The notes under the pieces were generated by a model. It ran no database searches, was not told where the DNA came from, and saw nothing but the letters and a program-made list of their open reading frames with translations. Positions 47,701 through 60,930 of a stretch of DNA of 64,000 nt are shown in pieces. The stretch comes from Burhinus oedicnemus (lineage: Eukaryota; Chordata; Aves; Charadriiformes; Burhinidae), in the NCBI GenBank assembly GCA_008921705.1, contig VFFE01007669.1, forward strand, positions 5,033,633 to 5,097,632, written 5' to 3'. The translations under genes were made by a program, and so were the position numbers. How positions within the stretch are numbered: position 1 is the stretch's first letter; every line of letters starts with the position of its first letter.

Positions 47701-50289
47701 CATAAGCATTAAAATTTTCTTCAAAGATTCACATCCTACCTTCACTGAAGTCACCTCCTTGGATCATAAAGTCTTTCACAACCCTGTGAAACAGACAACT
47801 TTTGTAATGCAATGGCTTTTGGGTGGATTTTCCTGTACCCTTTTCACCTAAAGGAAAAGAGGAGGAACAAAAACCAAAATTACTCTCAGTACCTGTAGAA
47901 TCTCCACTAAAAAAGCGCTACATAAGCACTTAATCAAAATCATCTCCTAAGCTCTAAAAAATTAGCTTGTGAGGCAGACACACACCTGTAACACCAATAA
48001 GAAACTAGCATTTAAGAAAGCAAAGCAGAAACTACCTTCTGTCTCTACAGTTATACCAGAAAAACTTACTGACATTATTATACAACTCTGGTCTTTTCCA
48101 TGCAGTTTAGGTTTAAGATAACTGGCATTGCTCAGAAGCATGCAAGAAACACTCAGATCTTCAGTTACAACATGGCAAGGTTAAGGTACCATAAAAACTC
48201 ATAACAAAAACAAAGAGGCAAGGGGAAGGAGAAGAAATCTCGTTCCCTCTCCCCCTCATTATTACAACTGCCATCTTCCTCCTTTACATCAGTTTTGGTG
48301 CTCAAGACCCAAAAGCAGACTCTCTGCTTCAGTTACAACACTACCTACTTCCCATCCTACCCTCAAATAGATAAGGTCTCTGCTGACTTAGTAACATGAA
48401 TAGCTCCTGGTGGGTCCTGTAAATGGCAAAGCCAACCTCAAGGTAACAGTAAGGTAATCAGTGGGAGTATGTTGGAAGGAAAAGGATCTCTTCCTCTCAG
48501 TGCTGGCAAACCATTAGACTGTATCTTCCTATAATCTTATTCTGAGCTATTAAACTGGCAGCTTTTGTCAAGGGCAGTCACCTCTGAACTTATCTGTGAC
48601 AGAGCGGTGCCTCCATATGGATCTGACTAGCTAGAAGAAACACTTTTGATAGGAACTTTGATAAATGCGAACCCGTATCTGTTTCACTAACTTGGCATAT
48701 GCCTAATGTAGATATGCCAGGAAAACACGGAACTGTTTACCCTGTTTTAGTAAGACAGCATATACTTTTCAAAACTGCCTGAAAAAAATGAGTAAGGAAA
48801 ACAAATAAAATCAAAATTTGAATTCATTTTCTGTCAATATCATAAACACTCTACCCATATATTTCCCCCACTATTCTTAAATACGTTAAAGCAGCAAAGT
48901 AGTTCAGCATCTGAATTTGATTTTGAATGTCAGCAACTAAGTATGAACTTAATAGTGCTTGTTCCTGACCTGAAATGCTGTTGAAAGACTTCAAGTCAAA
49001 AATTTAAAGCAGTAGCAGGAAATAACACATTTATGCAATAAATATGACTTTTGGGCAGTTGACAGCAGATCAAGAATGCCATGGTCACATGATAACATAC
49101 TCACAGCCATTAAAAGGAATCACTTAAAGGTTTGAATTTGTTAACAAATTTTGGTAATCTGATTTTGTGCCAGTAAACCTAATGTCAGATCAGATAATAC
49201 CTACATTCCTGCAGACACCATGAACGGTGCACTAAGCATTCTAGCTAATTTGACATGAATGTAATTATGCACCCACACCTGATCCAGATCATATTAGTAC
49301 TGCAGAGTGATTCAGTATTAACAGCTACGGAGCCTTGACCTGAAAATCAACAGAGCTGGAAGGAAAGGAAGTAGAAAATGCTGAAGACAGAAAGTATGTA
49401 TGCTATTTATGGATTCATAAAATTATTCTTGTGATAATAATGTAAGTTTTGCTAAACTATCAGCATTTTCAACAAAAGCCTGCAGTCCACAGGACAATAA
49501 TTCTGTTTGGAAACACTTCTGGGAAAGAATCTTCTCAGTATTTTGCTCAAAAAATAATCTGAGTTTCAATAGGAGTGGAAGTCACCAGTCTCCATCAACA
49601 AAGGAAAATAAAAATGAAGAAAAAAAAGTACTAATGAATACCATCAATACCTTTCAAATACCTCGAAGTATCGTAAGACTGAAAAGTAAGTCTGCATGGT
49701 TGACCTCTTATTGGCTACCTTTCAAGACTGGATGATGTTATATAATGTGAACAGTTCTATCTATGCTAGTAACAGAAAATCAGCTTACTATGTCCGTATT
49801 TAAAGCAATGAGTATATACTCCCTGCAACATGCTAAGCCAAAGCTACAACTGCTTTGATTCTACATCAGATGTACACGAGAAATCAGCTAAATCTCTACA
49901 GATACCAAGAACCAATGTTTTACATACTGACTTCTATATGTAAGAAAATGTCAGGAAAAATAACATAGACATCAAACTAGCTAACATGGTATTACATTAA
50001 AAATTATAAATAAAATCAAAAATCATAAATAAAATTTAAAATCTACAAACCTGTGCAAAGGCAGCGAAAATTCTCACATGTCTTTGGACACACATCTGAA
50101 AACAGTTCAAAGACCACTCTTCCAGCTAGAAAAAAAAGCCATATTTATTATGAAGTTAACTGGTATTTGTATTATTCTTATATATCTTATATGAATTTGT
50201 AACTGAATGGATATTTTAATTTTCTTACCAGGTACATTGTTGATGGCTATGTCAAAAAAGCAACGAGGTCTCTGGACCTTTACTCCCAT
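31960..50289 (-). CDS. PPIG: Peptidyl-prolyl cis-trans isomerase G (SR-cyclophilin), complete CDS, 12 exons
   Basis: A nuclear cyclophilin with an RS-like tail, known to bind the RNA polymerase II CTD and associate with splicing speckles. Coding exons in transcript order: 50229-50289, 50051-50125, 47740-47847, 47171-47215, 44516-44603, 43347-43376, 43114-43253, 36176-36380, 34956-35123, 34331-34415, 33377-33513, 31960-33079. All borders are GT-AG and phases agree. The total is 2,262 nt, or 753 aa plus stop (human 754). The PPIase domain spans about 1-175, with [15 protein letters not shown] (catalytic Arg), GSQFF and [12 protein letters not shown]. The cyclosporin-contact Trp of cyclophilin A is His here, as in human PPIG. 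A Ser/Asp/Glu-rich block and a Lys-rich block follow (exon 8), then [30 protein letters not shown] and the long RS/RD/KE-rich C terminus in the last exon. The first coding exon has a 19-bp 5' UTR after its acceptor; the promoter is about 10 kb upstream. Confidence 0.97.
33514..36175 (-). other. PPIG: PPIG introns between exons 8 and 11
   Basis: These are short AT-rich introns around the exons at 34331-34415 and 34956-35123. No gene or recognised repeat is seen inside them. Confidence 0.7.
39203..39265. repeat. Tandem duplication, period 32 bp
   Basis: Two nearly identical copies of a 32-bp unit beginning acaatatccaaaat and containing gctaaggcagcac, with few differences. Confidence 0.85.
41652..41700 (+). 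repeat. Poly(A) homopolymer, 49 bp
   Basis: An uninterrupted run of 49 A on the plus strand. The upstream sequence has no recognisable retrogene or SINE. Confidence 0.95.
43377..44515 (-). other. PPIG: PPIG intron 5
   Basis: AT-rich intron with no recognised element, apart from a possible short LTR-like snippet near 44343 that I did not accept. Confidence 0.65.
44604..47170 (-). other. PPIG: PPIG intron 4 containing a solo LTR
   Basis: Intron between the 45-bp and 88-bp PPIG exons. The LTR occupies 46407-46999, ending only about 170 bp from the upstream exon. The rest is unique AT-rich sequence. Confidence 0.75.
46407..46999 (-). mobile_element. Solo LTR of an avian endogenous retrovirus
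   Basis: I recognise this as a common neoavian ERV LTR, probably of the ERVL group. Sense is the minus strand: it starts TGTGCTGGTTTTG and ends AAACCACAACA. It holds a degenerate TATA region (catatgaagc where catataaagc is usual, about 46717-46726) and an ATTAAA poly(A) signal (46533-46538). No internal retroviral coding sequence adjoins either side, so this is a solo LTR left by recombination. I could not identify a target-site duplication. It lies in the same orientation as PPIG. Confidence 0.85.
47848..50050 (-). other. PPIG: PPIG intron 2
   Basis: AT-rich, unique-looking sequence without recognisable genes or repeats. Confidence 0.65.
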
Positions 50290-51384
50290 GGCTTCAAAAG
50301 TTTAAATACTGTAAGTAATAAAAATAAAATTTAGTCAAATTTTAATTTCAAGTCAATGTAGAAGATTTTACAAAGATAACAAAAACTGCAGAAAAGCAAA
50401 CCTTCAAAAAAAAGAGAGCAAACATAAGTATTTTTGAATGTTCAGAAAACGCAAAGTATTTTAGGTCATTTTCATGTTTTGTAGACCCAACTGAGTGATT
50501 TTATTCATGTTTGCTGCAATAGTATTAAATTGAAACTTGAGTGCCAAACTTCAGATTAGGAAATACAAGAAGAAAAGATACTGTAAAGTATGGGCATAAT
50601 AAAGCTTGAAGACTTTTTGTTATCCAGATGGTACAGGATACCTAAGTTGTCTGCTCCTACAATTCTGTATCCTAGGTAAAATAAACATGAGAGGAAAAAA
50701 AAGAAAAAAAAAAATCAGCTTTGAGACCAAACAACTTGTTTGAGTGCTCTCAAACAACTTTTTGGAACTGCCTTTCACTGTTTAAAAAGACTAATTTGCA
50801 ATCTCTGTTAGACTCAGTAGCAGTGGCTGAGGCAGCTACCACCTCCACATGCCAACCCAGCCCTCTGGTCAGGGCTACCAGCTTCAGATCAGGCCTGTTC
50901 TCAGGAATACACCAGGCGCTGCAGTTCACAACTCCGTTCAGTTCACCTCAGTTACTATTAATTACCCGGACCATGAACTACAGCTGCTCAAGAGAGAACA
51001 TACTGCTTGTCCACGAGCACAGAAAGGTGAATAGCCCAGGATGGTGAAATTCTTCAGCTGCTGTAGATGAGCAGTAACTGCTGAAGTCAAGTAGGCATAC
51101 GTTCAGAAACACCGCAACTTTTGCCGCAAATAAAGAGAATGGTTAAAGAGTGGAAAATAACTTATGATGGTTACAACTTGACAAATCAGCAACACATTGT
51201 CATGTTAAGATACAAGCATTCAGTTTCATCAGAATATATTTCCTGGATTCCTGTCGCTCTAATTAGCATCCAAACCATTCTACATTGGGAAAAAAAAAAA
51301 GTAGCTCTTCTACAATTACTGCTAAGTGAAATTATTTTAGCTTTTTATTGTTTCTTTTGCTTTTATGTCATTGCTTATCTCTTT

Positions 51385-51531
51385 TGAGTCACCATCCCTG
51401 GAAGTATTTAAAAGACATGTAGATGTGGTGCTTAGGGACATAGTTTAGTGGTGGACTTGGTAGTGTTAGGTTTACAGTTTGACTCAATGATCTTAAGGGT
51501 CTTTTACAACCTAAATGATTCTATGATTCTT
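51385..51531 (+). mobile_element. CR1 LINE 3' end fragment
   Basis: It begins with tcaccatccctggaagtatt and ends with tctttta caacctaaatgatt followed by ctatgattct. This is the typical CR1 3' terminus with ATTCTATG-type repeats, moderately diverged. Confidence 0.85.
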
Positions 51532-52914
51532 TATCGAGAATTTTAATGCAACTTTTCCCTTATCTTTGAGTATGTAAATCCCTTTATTTTTGTGTAACAA
51601 GCAATGTCTTAATCCCGTTTGCATCTCTGGCCTTCCAACATTATGTACAATCACGATACTCATTTTCTGAAGCCCCATCCTCTCTGAATTACTTCAGAGA
51701 GAGAAGAAAAACAATGAGGGCAAAAGGATCTGTAAGACTGGAGAACCTTTTCCAGAATTTGGAATAGAATCCATAAATTTTCAGTTCTAATTGTTTTTTA
51801 TTGCCAGAAAACACTACTCAAATCTAGCTGACATACTGCATACATCTCTCCTAGAACTTCACTCATAGCTGTACCACAGAACTGCCTTGAAAAATTCAAT
51901 TGTCGCCATCTGTCACTCTCAGCTTACAAACAAGAGGCTATAAGAAATCAAAAGACAGTAGTATAATCATATTAGTCTATATTCTCTCTACTTGTGCTCA
52001 GTGTCACTCCTAACGTTTTGCCAAGACTACACAGCGAAAATCACAAGAACAGTGCAGGACTGATTTAAATTAAACACCACTCACTAATTTACTATTCATG
52101 TGATTTTTAGCATGGGAAGACTGCAAACATGCAGAATCTCACTAGATACCCTCTTAGCTGTGTAACAAACACATTAATTCACACAAGCTGAAGACTCATC
52201 AAAACCAGAAGGCTTGCCTCAGTCTGCTTGCTCCTCTCCCTGAATTACTATTTCTCTTCTATTAGTAGAACAAATTTTGCAGCCAGGCAGGGAAACAAAT
52301 AGAGAAAACACCTGTAGCTGATGAGTTTGATGTTGTCGAGTTAGCAGAAGGCTGACTCAGCTCATCATGCTGCTGCAGAAACTCTGGGGCAGCACAAGGA
52401 CGCTGGCAGTGTGGGCAAAGGAAGAGAGATGAGACAAGTGGGAGGGAACAGACTGCCTTCAGAACCAGACCAGCCCAAAGGACAGCCATCAACTCACACT
52501 GTCAGCAGCAGAATAGACTATGCATCTGCACAAAAGGGCGGGGGGATAATTTTTCCTAGGAAACCTCTCAGAATAAATGCTACAATAAATATTGTTTGGT
52601 GGTAAAACTGACAGTTTTAACTGAACTGAGTCATCTAAGGACCAGTAGTACCACAACTGATTGACAGCATCCAGACTTCAAACACTTAGCTGTAGTGCTT
52701 GAGCGAGGAGGGATTTAACTCCTGCTTTACAGGCAATTTGCTTGAGAAATGTAGAGGTATGCCTTAACATTTATATACAGTATTTTGGCCAAAATAAACA
52801 CAACTATCTTAATATGTGACATAATTTTTGTTTCAAACATTGATAATGACTAAAGCTAAATAGTAAAATAAACGTCAATATACCTACGTCAGTCAATTTT
52901 TAACTCAGTTTTGT

Positions 52915-54690
52915 AGAGAACAGGGTGAGAGAGAGAAGGAAAAAACTAGAGAAAACGTGGGCCCACTATTGAATGAGACAGGGGCTATGGTGATAGACGG
53001 AGAGAAGGCGGAATGACTGAATGCCTTCTTTGCTTCAGTCTTTACTGCTCAGGCCAGCCCTCAGGAGTCCCAGACTTGGCAGGTAACAGAGAAAGTCTGG
53101 AGGAAGGAGGACTTCCCCTACATTGAGGAGGATCAACTTAGAGATCAGTTAAGTAAACCGGACATCCACAAGTCCACGGGTCCTGATGGGATGCACCCGC
53201 GAGTGCTGAGGGAGCTGGCAGAAGTTGTTGCTGGGCCACTCTCCATCATCTTTGAAAGGTCCTGGAGAACAGGCGAGGTGCCTGAGGACTGGAGGAAAGC
53301 CAATGTCACTCCAGCCTTCAAAAAGGGCAAGAAGGAAGATCCGGGAAACTACAGGCCAGTCAGCCTCACCTCCGTCCCTGGAAAGATGATGGAACAGCCT
53401 ATTCTTGGTGTCATCTCCAAGCATCTGGAGGAAAAGAAGGTGACCAGAAGTAGCCAACATGGATTCACCAAGGGGAAGTCATGTCTGACTAATCTGATAG
53501 CCTTCTACGATGGCGTGACTGGATGGACAGATGAGAGGAGGGCAGTGGATGTTGTTTACCTTGACTTCAGCAAGGCTTTCGACACTGTCTCCCACAGCAT
53601 CCTTGTAGGCAAGCTTAGGATGTGTGGGTTGGATGAACGGACAGTGGGGTGGATTGAAAACTAGCTGGCAGATAGAGCTCAGAGGGTTGTGATTAGTGGC
53701 ACAGAGTCTAGTTGGAGGTCTGTGACAAGTGGCGTTCCCCAGGGGTCAGGACTGGGTCCAGTCCTGTTCAACATATTCATCAATGACCTGCATGAAGGGA
53801 TAGAGGGCACCATCAGCAAGTTTGCTGAGGACACAAAACTGGGAGGGGTGGCTGACACACCGGAAGGCTGTGCTGCCATTCAGCGTGACCTGGACAGGCT
53901 GGAGAGTTGGGCAGAGAGAAACCTAATGAAGTTCAACAAAGGCAAGTGTAAGGTACTGTACCTGGGGAGAAATGTACCAGTACAGGTTAAGGGCTGACCT
54001 GCTGAAAAGCAGCTCTGTGGAAAGGGACCTGGGAGTCCTGGTGGACAACAGGATGGCCATGAGCCAGCAATGTGCCCTTGGTGGCCAAGAAGGCCAATGG
54101 CATCCTGGGGTGCATCAAGAGGTGTGTGGCAAGCAGGTTGAGGGAGGTTATCCTCCCCCTCTGCTCTGCCCTGGTGAGGCTGCACCTGGAGTACTGTGTC
54201 CAGTTCTGGGCTCCCCAGTTCAAGAACAACAGGGAACTGCTGGAGAGGGTACAGCAGAGGGCTACAAAGATGATTAGGGGACTGGAACATCTTTCTGATG
54301 AGGAAAGACTGAGGGACTTGGGTCTTTTTAGTCTGGAGAAGAGAAGACTGAGGGGGGATCTCATCAATGCTTACAAATACTTAAAGGGAGGGTGCCGGGA
54401 CGATGGCACCAGTCTTTTTCCAGTGGTGCCCAGTGCTAGGACAAGAGGTAATGGGCACAAACTTGACCATAGGAAGTTCCATCTGAACATGAGGAGGAAC
54501 TTCTTTACTTTGAGGGTGGCAGAGCACTGGAACAGGCTGCCCAGAGAGGTGGTGGAGTCTCCGACTCTGGAGACATTCCAAACCCGCCTGGACGCTATCC
54601 TGTGCAACTGGCTCTAGGTGACCCTGCTCTGGCAGGGGGGTTGGACTAGACGATCTCCAGAGGTCCCTTCCAACCCCGGTGATTCTGTGA
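52915..54690 (+). mobile_element. 5'-truncated CR1 LINE with reverse-transcriptase remnants
   Basis: A CR1 non-LTR retrotransposon, cut at the 5' end and inserted antisense in the PPIG leader intron. Reverse-transcriptase blocks are visible in order: STGPDGMHPRVLREL, NYRPVSLTSVPGK, YLDFSKAFDTV (first catalytic Asp), [18 protein letters not shown] and a FAEDTKL motif. Two stops interrupt the frame near 53014-53016 and 53662-53664, and frameshifts lie near 53.99 and 54.07 kb. The C-terminal part is open from 54072 to 54617. The family motif is normally FADD; here the first Asp is Glu. The element ends with the CR1-type GATTCTGTGA followed by an A-rich stretch. It is dead but relatively young among the CR1 copies here. 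Confidence 0.93.
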
Positions 54691-57600
54691 AAAAATAAAG
54701 AATTCTACCTGAATCCCTATTCTCACCAACTTTTGCTCAGTTTGATGGTTTTCTACCTCTACATTGTCTCATGAACAGTGGAACAAATTAAGTTTAGTCT
54801 GTGTTCTAAACGTTACCTTCAGTGTCCCCTGCACTTTCCCTAAATCCTCCAATATCCCCTAAATACTGGCTGTACTTGGTTCTAAACAACAGTTACGTTA
54901 ATTGGTCAGTATGAATACCCTGACTGGACAAACACCAGGCCAAGTAAATATACCTAACTCTTGAGCTGATGGTACCTAGTAAACCAGGCTAAAACATCAG
55001 TGATGTTTATCTTACCTACCTACAAGTCAAGTGAACGTTTCCACTCCAATATACTTAAGTATCTTTTGCACAGTTATTACTTCAGACAGACCTTCTCCTG
55101 AACTGTTACAAGGAAAACTACTGAGTTACAAGTGATCCATAAACTATTAATTTCTCTTCATGTAGTATTTAATACCAAACACAATCTTGTACATACTGAT
55201 CATTTAAAACTTGTCTATATTAAAAGCAAGTACATGGGGTATGAATGTTAAATGCAGAACCCACAAAGAAAAACAATTTGAAAATACCAAGAATAAAGTC
55301 AGAGAATTACAAATATAACTCAATAGTACTATACGTCTGGTAACAATAGGGCTTACATGACTTGCGTATTTATCTCTTCAAATTTATTTTCAATTAGAAT
55401 GTGGATACTCTTAACCCACAATACTTTCCATTTTTTAATTGTGAACTTGATGGAATTTTACTAGTGAAGGGAATATGATTTTAAAGTCAACCCAAAAGAT
55501 ACACACAGCAACGTGCTATGCAGAAGGGCAATCTTGAGAAGTCAGCTCACTTCTTTCCAAAACTCTGCAAGAAAAGACACTATAACAACCCAAGTACTAT
55601 CCTGAAATGTCCAAACCATGCATCATTCTCAACCACCTCCTGTTTGAGAAACCTTACTAAATCTAAGTAGAAACTATGCCAAAAAAACCCCACCAGTATA
55701 GCTATCAAAAGAGGCCTGTTTGTTTTATTTCTGAAAGTGGAATTACAGTTCAGCTTAGAGTATATTTGTGTTTATTGACAAATACACCAGAAATATTTAG
55801 TCCTGTCAGAACAGCTGCATCCATAACCAATGCATCACCAGCTGTGTCCATCAGGGTTCACATCCCTTCACACCTCCATCAGCCTCATTATTTTGTTCAA
55901 ATATTTGCAGGATGAAGCTGGCCAATTCACAGCCAGGCTGCAGACAGCTGTTCTCCTTCAAAATGATCCATGTCAATGGAAAAAGATAACTATCCCAAAC
56001 TGTTCACAAGCACCTCTCTGCCAGAAATCATCACTTGTGTTGGTATGCTTAAAAATACATCTTGGGGAATTTTTTTCAAAATCACCTGTGCTAGCAAGGA
56101 TCTGGTAAAAATGTTCTTTAATATAAACTAGCTCCTTTTAACTGAAATAGGCTAAAAAGCACTCACAGATCCACACCAACTAAAGTATCCACCTGTCATG
56201 CATCTCACAAGAGCTGATGGCAAGTAGCAATAAAGTACCATTTCCTAGTTTTACGAGGGGAAAAAAACCCCTTTAGTTCTATCTATGCTGAACAGGTCAT
56301 GCGACTACCTATTTGTTTCAGTCCCTGCACAGGACAGAACAGATTTGGAGCAAAGATGTAATCAGTAGGAGAACTATATATTGTGTCCTATTCCTTCACT
56401 TCTTTCTCTGTCATTATCAGCTCTTCCCTATTTTAATTTCTCTTGACCCTGCCTTTGTATTTGTTTCCTTGCATCAATTTACAGTTAACTTCTGCACTGA
56501 TCTTCATTCAACGTCCAAATGAAGTGAACAGTATAGTGCATAAACTCACATTCCTAGCATTTTGTTTCAGGCCACCTACAAATGCAGGAAGACAAAATTA
56601 CATTGATTTATATTGCAAAAATAGCCATCTGGAATCTTCAGAAACATATTTTTAAGCAAAACGTTGAGTGCAGAAAATGCAAATGCACAAAGTGAATACT
56701 GAACATACACCACATTGACTAAGGCTGTGGTTCCAGTCACTTTAAGCCAATGTAAATGTGGGTTGATACCAGAATGGAGGGCTCATACATCCACATGTTT
56801 AGCTTTCATACAGGAGGCGACCTAGCTGCATAAAAATTACCCTTTCCTCCCCTCTCCAAGAAAAGATTTGGCAGCAGCATGTATCAGCTTAAAGTGACGG
56901 TGGAACCATAGACTAAAAACGTTGTATGTTCATTCCAGTATGGATTAAACTGGAAATGAATTTATTACTGTGAAATGGGAGATACGCAATTTTGTTCCTA
57001 GTTCCATTCCCATGCCAGAGCTTCCAGCTGTGGTAGAATGATACTGAAGGTGTGAACAACAAAAATCCAACCAGCTCAACCCTCAATCTCCATCGCTTCC
57101 TCAGCATTTTCCCCACCACCACCATCTTTTCTTCTGTGTTTCACCATCAAAAAACTCTGAATTAGCAGCAATGACAACTAAGGAAATAAATTTTTTTTTC
57201 TTTCATTTTACTAATCAGCAGCACAGGATTTTTGTTGTCAGCAGATTTACGAATAAGGTACTACACTTGAACATATTTCAGGTTTAGGATGCTGTCTTTG
57301 CAATCACATAGACTTAACACATCCATAAGAAAAGAAGAAAACATTTGCGTTCTACACAGGTCTATGAAATTTACGCAGGAAGACTTTCTACCCATCATCA
57401 CAAATCACGTATTACAGGTTTTCAACCTGACTGTCCCTTCTAATGGTATTTAGAGGGAAAAAGCCAACCACAAAAAAAGACTTTCAGCATTTTTGCAGGC
57501 AAAAGCAATTGACACCACTTTCTATCAGGCCTCTTTCTCTAGAATAATGCTACAAGTCTTTTTTGTACTATTGACATAGTATTTTTTCCCCCCTAAAAAA

Positions 57601-59859
57601 GAAATCAAATTAAGAGATACCTGGCAATATCAACCATTGTCTTCCGTGGACATAAGGCAAGAGACTGCTATCCTCTTTGGGAGATTTAAAAAAATACCAT
57701 CATCAGATAGGTCCCAACTAAATATGCAGTAAATACTCCTAACGCTACTGCACTGCATAGTTCATTTACATCACTTTCAGTATGATATTTTGCTTTTATT
57801 AACATGGCTTTAATCTTCTTGTACTAAAGTAGATAAGGAATATACACCCAGTTATATAACATCTCAGCTGAGAGAAGGTAACATTCAGCTGAGAAGGTAG
57901 TAACATTCTCTTAAACTATTTAAACAGAAATATAGGTTCCCACTAGATCATGCCCTTCGTTTTATTTTCCTCGGACAGAGACAGCTACAACGAAAAAGAT
58001 GTTAAAATATCTAACCACACTCTTGCCAATAGCAAGTAAAAGCTTTGTTGCCAAGAGTTAGTAATGATTTTCTATTATCTAATTTATGCACAAAGTGCCT
58101 TTTTTTTTTTTCCCCCCTGTTAAGATTTGTGAAAAAATACAGGTGTTTTCTCCCAGGTCTGTGCACAAGTAAGTGCCTTCTCTACCAGAAGCAGCAATGA
58201 AACATGTCCATTTCAATTCTACTATTCGTAACCAGAAAGTGGATTAGCATAGATCTGAAACCATTCATTTATATTTTAAAACTTATAAAATGCTAAAAAA
58301 AGGCAAATTTTAGCATTGTATGAAAGGGAAAAAAAAGCTTTTAAGGGGTCTAGTGTTATCTCCAAGCCATTTACCCATTAGGATCCCCAAACTAAATTTC
58401 AGAAATGGAATCCCTTCCTCCCCCATTACTAAAGATGAGAATAAGGCAAGACCATGCAACAGTACGAAACAGTTCTTAATGTTGACCCATATTTATCAAC
58501 CGTAACCAAAAAAAGCTTGTTTTTCATCTTCTGTTCTCATGTTCTCCTCCTTTCTCTACTACTTTAGCTCTAGATCCTTTCCCTGCCTCATCCCAGCCTC
58601 CTACCTAAACCTTACTTCATTAGAAGATGGCCAGATTTGCTCCCTGGCACTCGCTGATTCTGCTACCAAATGGAAAATGGCTCCTAAATGCACATGGCAT
58701 AGAGCAGTGAACCAGTAGTAGACATATCATGCTGCAGCACAGTAAAATCCTCCATTGCAGTACATATTCTTCACTCCAAATTCCCTCATAATCCACAGAT
58801 TTTTTGAGATCCTAAGGGGCAAAAAAAAAAAAATATCTTTTGATAACAGCTTGATGACTGCTTACCTAACTTAAAAATCTGTTTGTTTCACAGGACTGGA
58901 AAAATAGGAAGTCTTAATAAAAAATGTAGTCCCAAAGGGCGCTCTCAAAGGATTATTGATGTTAGTATCCTTTATACGTTCCCCTTCTACTTCATATACA
59001 GGAAACTATACCTTTTCCCAAATCTTTATAAATATTTTTTTAAAAACTGATAAATCAAGCTCTGTGAGTTTACATAAACTAATGCTTCACAAATCATGTG
59101 TAATTTCCATATTTTTATCATATTTTTTATAACGATAGCACCTAAAAATTTGAGTCATGCTGGACCCCAATGCATTAATGAATGGGAATAGCGAAACAAA
59201 ACGGGGGGAAAAAAGATTAAAAAAACCCCAAAAAACAACAAACCCAAACCCACCTATCCCTGCCCAAAGAACAGCTTCTTCTGCAAACAATATAGAACAA
59301 AAACACAAAAATCAAAATACTCTCTCAGAAAAGATACATCTTAGAAAACAGACATCATGCAAAAGAAATGGTCTCATGTTGCTCTTAAAACAGGCCTCAG
59401 ATGATTACTAAAATATAATTAACTTGTCAAACATTAGGCAACTAGTAGCAAAAGTGACTTCTTTATCATTATTATGGAAGATACTTTTCTAATTGTGAGT
59501 GAATTGTAAGGCAATGTTTAGCACTACAATATATATTTTGTCTAGTTTCAATAAACTATTTATTTTTCTCCTAAGCCTCTCTCCTTCAAAGCCTCCTCAG
59601 CGTCTCAAAGTACAATCAGATACACACAGTAGTTATAGTTTGGTCGTGGCTCCAAACAAAATGAGCCTGAAACTCATCACTCATAAAAATCCCTGAATTG
59701 CCTTAGGAAATCCTTAAAAGAGAGCAGAGGACCCTCCTGCCAGCCACGGTAGCTCCTGTAGGCTCCACTTCCCTAGGAGAGGCCTGCACAGGGGAAGAGA
59801 ACATGTGGCACGCACACAGCCCGGTTACTTCGCCTTCTAGGGGAGGAGGGAGGATTCAT

Positions 59860-60930
59860 TCAAACTCCCGAGCAGGCACCGAGCAGCACCCGAAAGGCCG
59901 ACCAGGGCGCGCTCGCAGCGGGCAGGCAGACCCGCGGCGTGCCCGGCCCGCGGCTCGTTAAGCTGCGGAGACGCGATGCCCGGCCTGCCGGACCCTACCA
60001 CCTTGGCACAATTCTCGCCAGGCCCGTCCGCCACTTCACCTATCGCTCCTGATCCCACCTGCCTTCGGGCCCTGCTCGCCGCTTCTCACCCCCACCCCCC
60101 CTCCTTTCCTCTCAAGGGCCACTCATTACCTGGGATGCCCCGGACGCCCCCTCTCCGGCCGCGGACCGCCCGCCCCTCGCACACGGGCCGCCGGGCCTTG
60201 CGAGGGGGCGTGTGTGCGCGGGGAGCCGGCGCGGGCGACCGCGACTGCCCCACGCCCGCGCCGGAGCGGCGGCCAGGCCGAACCAGGGTAGTCTCCTCGA
60301 CGGGCCGGGGAGGGGCCGGAGCTCCCACCTCCGTCCGTGACCGAGCCTCAGGCCCCGCGGCGCTACGACCTCCACCCCCCCCCTCCGAACCCTCGGCGCC
60401 CACGCCGCGGCCCTCGCTCGGCCGCATGGCGACCAGGCCGGATCCCAGCGGCGCCCGGCTGCGGCGCCGGCACTCACCCCGCTCGCGGCCCGCGGCGCCC
60501 CGCGCTCCTCAGCGCCTCGCCGCCATGTTAGAGCTGGTGCGGCACAGACTGCGTCAGTGGAAGGAAAGGGCGGGAGGGGGCGACCCCGGGGGCGGTGCGG
60601 CGGGGGGTAGGCGGCGGGGCGCGGAGACGGGAGAAGCGGCACCCCGGCCCGGGAAGGGTTGGAGCGGGGGGGTATCCTCGGCCGCGGTACAGCCCTGCCT
60701 GGCGGCGGGGGCCGCTCAGAAGGAGCCGAAGCGGCTGGGGGAGGGGGGCGCCCGCTCGCCCGCCTCCTCGAGCTCGTCAGAGGCGCTCCGCCCCCTCCCG
60801 GCGCCCGGCCTGCCGGGGCGGCTGCTGCCCCGCGCCCCGCCGCAGGCCCCGCCGCCTGAGGCGAGGCTGGGCGCAGCACGGGAAGGCGCCGGTGTCGCTG
60901 GATCGGCAGGAGGCCTCTGCCGTGCGCCTT
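59860..60930 (-). promoter_or_regulatory. PPIG: CpG-island promoter of PPIG
   Basis: A dense CpG island about 10 kb upstream of the PPIG start codon. On the minus strand it contains a consensus YY1 motif, AACATGGCGGC (60519-60529), typical of housekeeping start sites. The non-coding first exon of PPIG is inferred to begin near here; I cannot fix its exact ends. The long open frames on both strands over this stretch are composition effects. Confidence 0.7.
60519..60529 (-). promoter_or_regulatory. PPIG: YY1 motif
   Basis: GCCGCCATGTT on the plus strand is AACATGGCGGC on the minus strand, an exact match to the extended YY1 consensus. Its ATG is not the PPIG start codon. Confidence 0.6.

Larger units (their letters stand above)
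50309..60450 (-). other. PPIG: PPIG 5' leader intron (about 10 kb)
   Basis: It runs from the acceptor at 50309 (ttattacttacag) upstream to the CpG island. It contains a CR1 3' tail (51385-51531) and a 1.8-kb broken CR1 (52915-54690), both antisense to PPIG. The remainder is AT-rich with no recognised gene. Confidence 0.65.
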
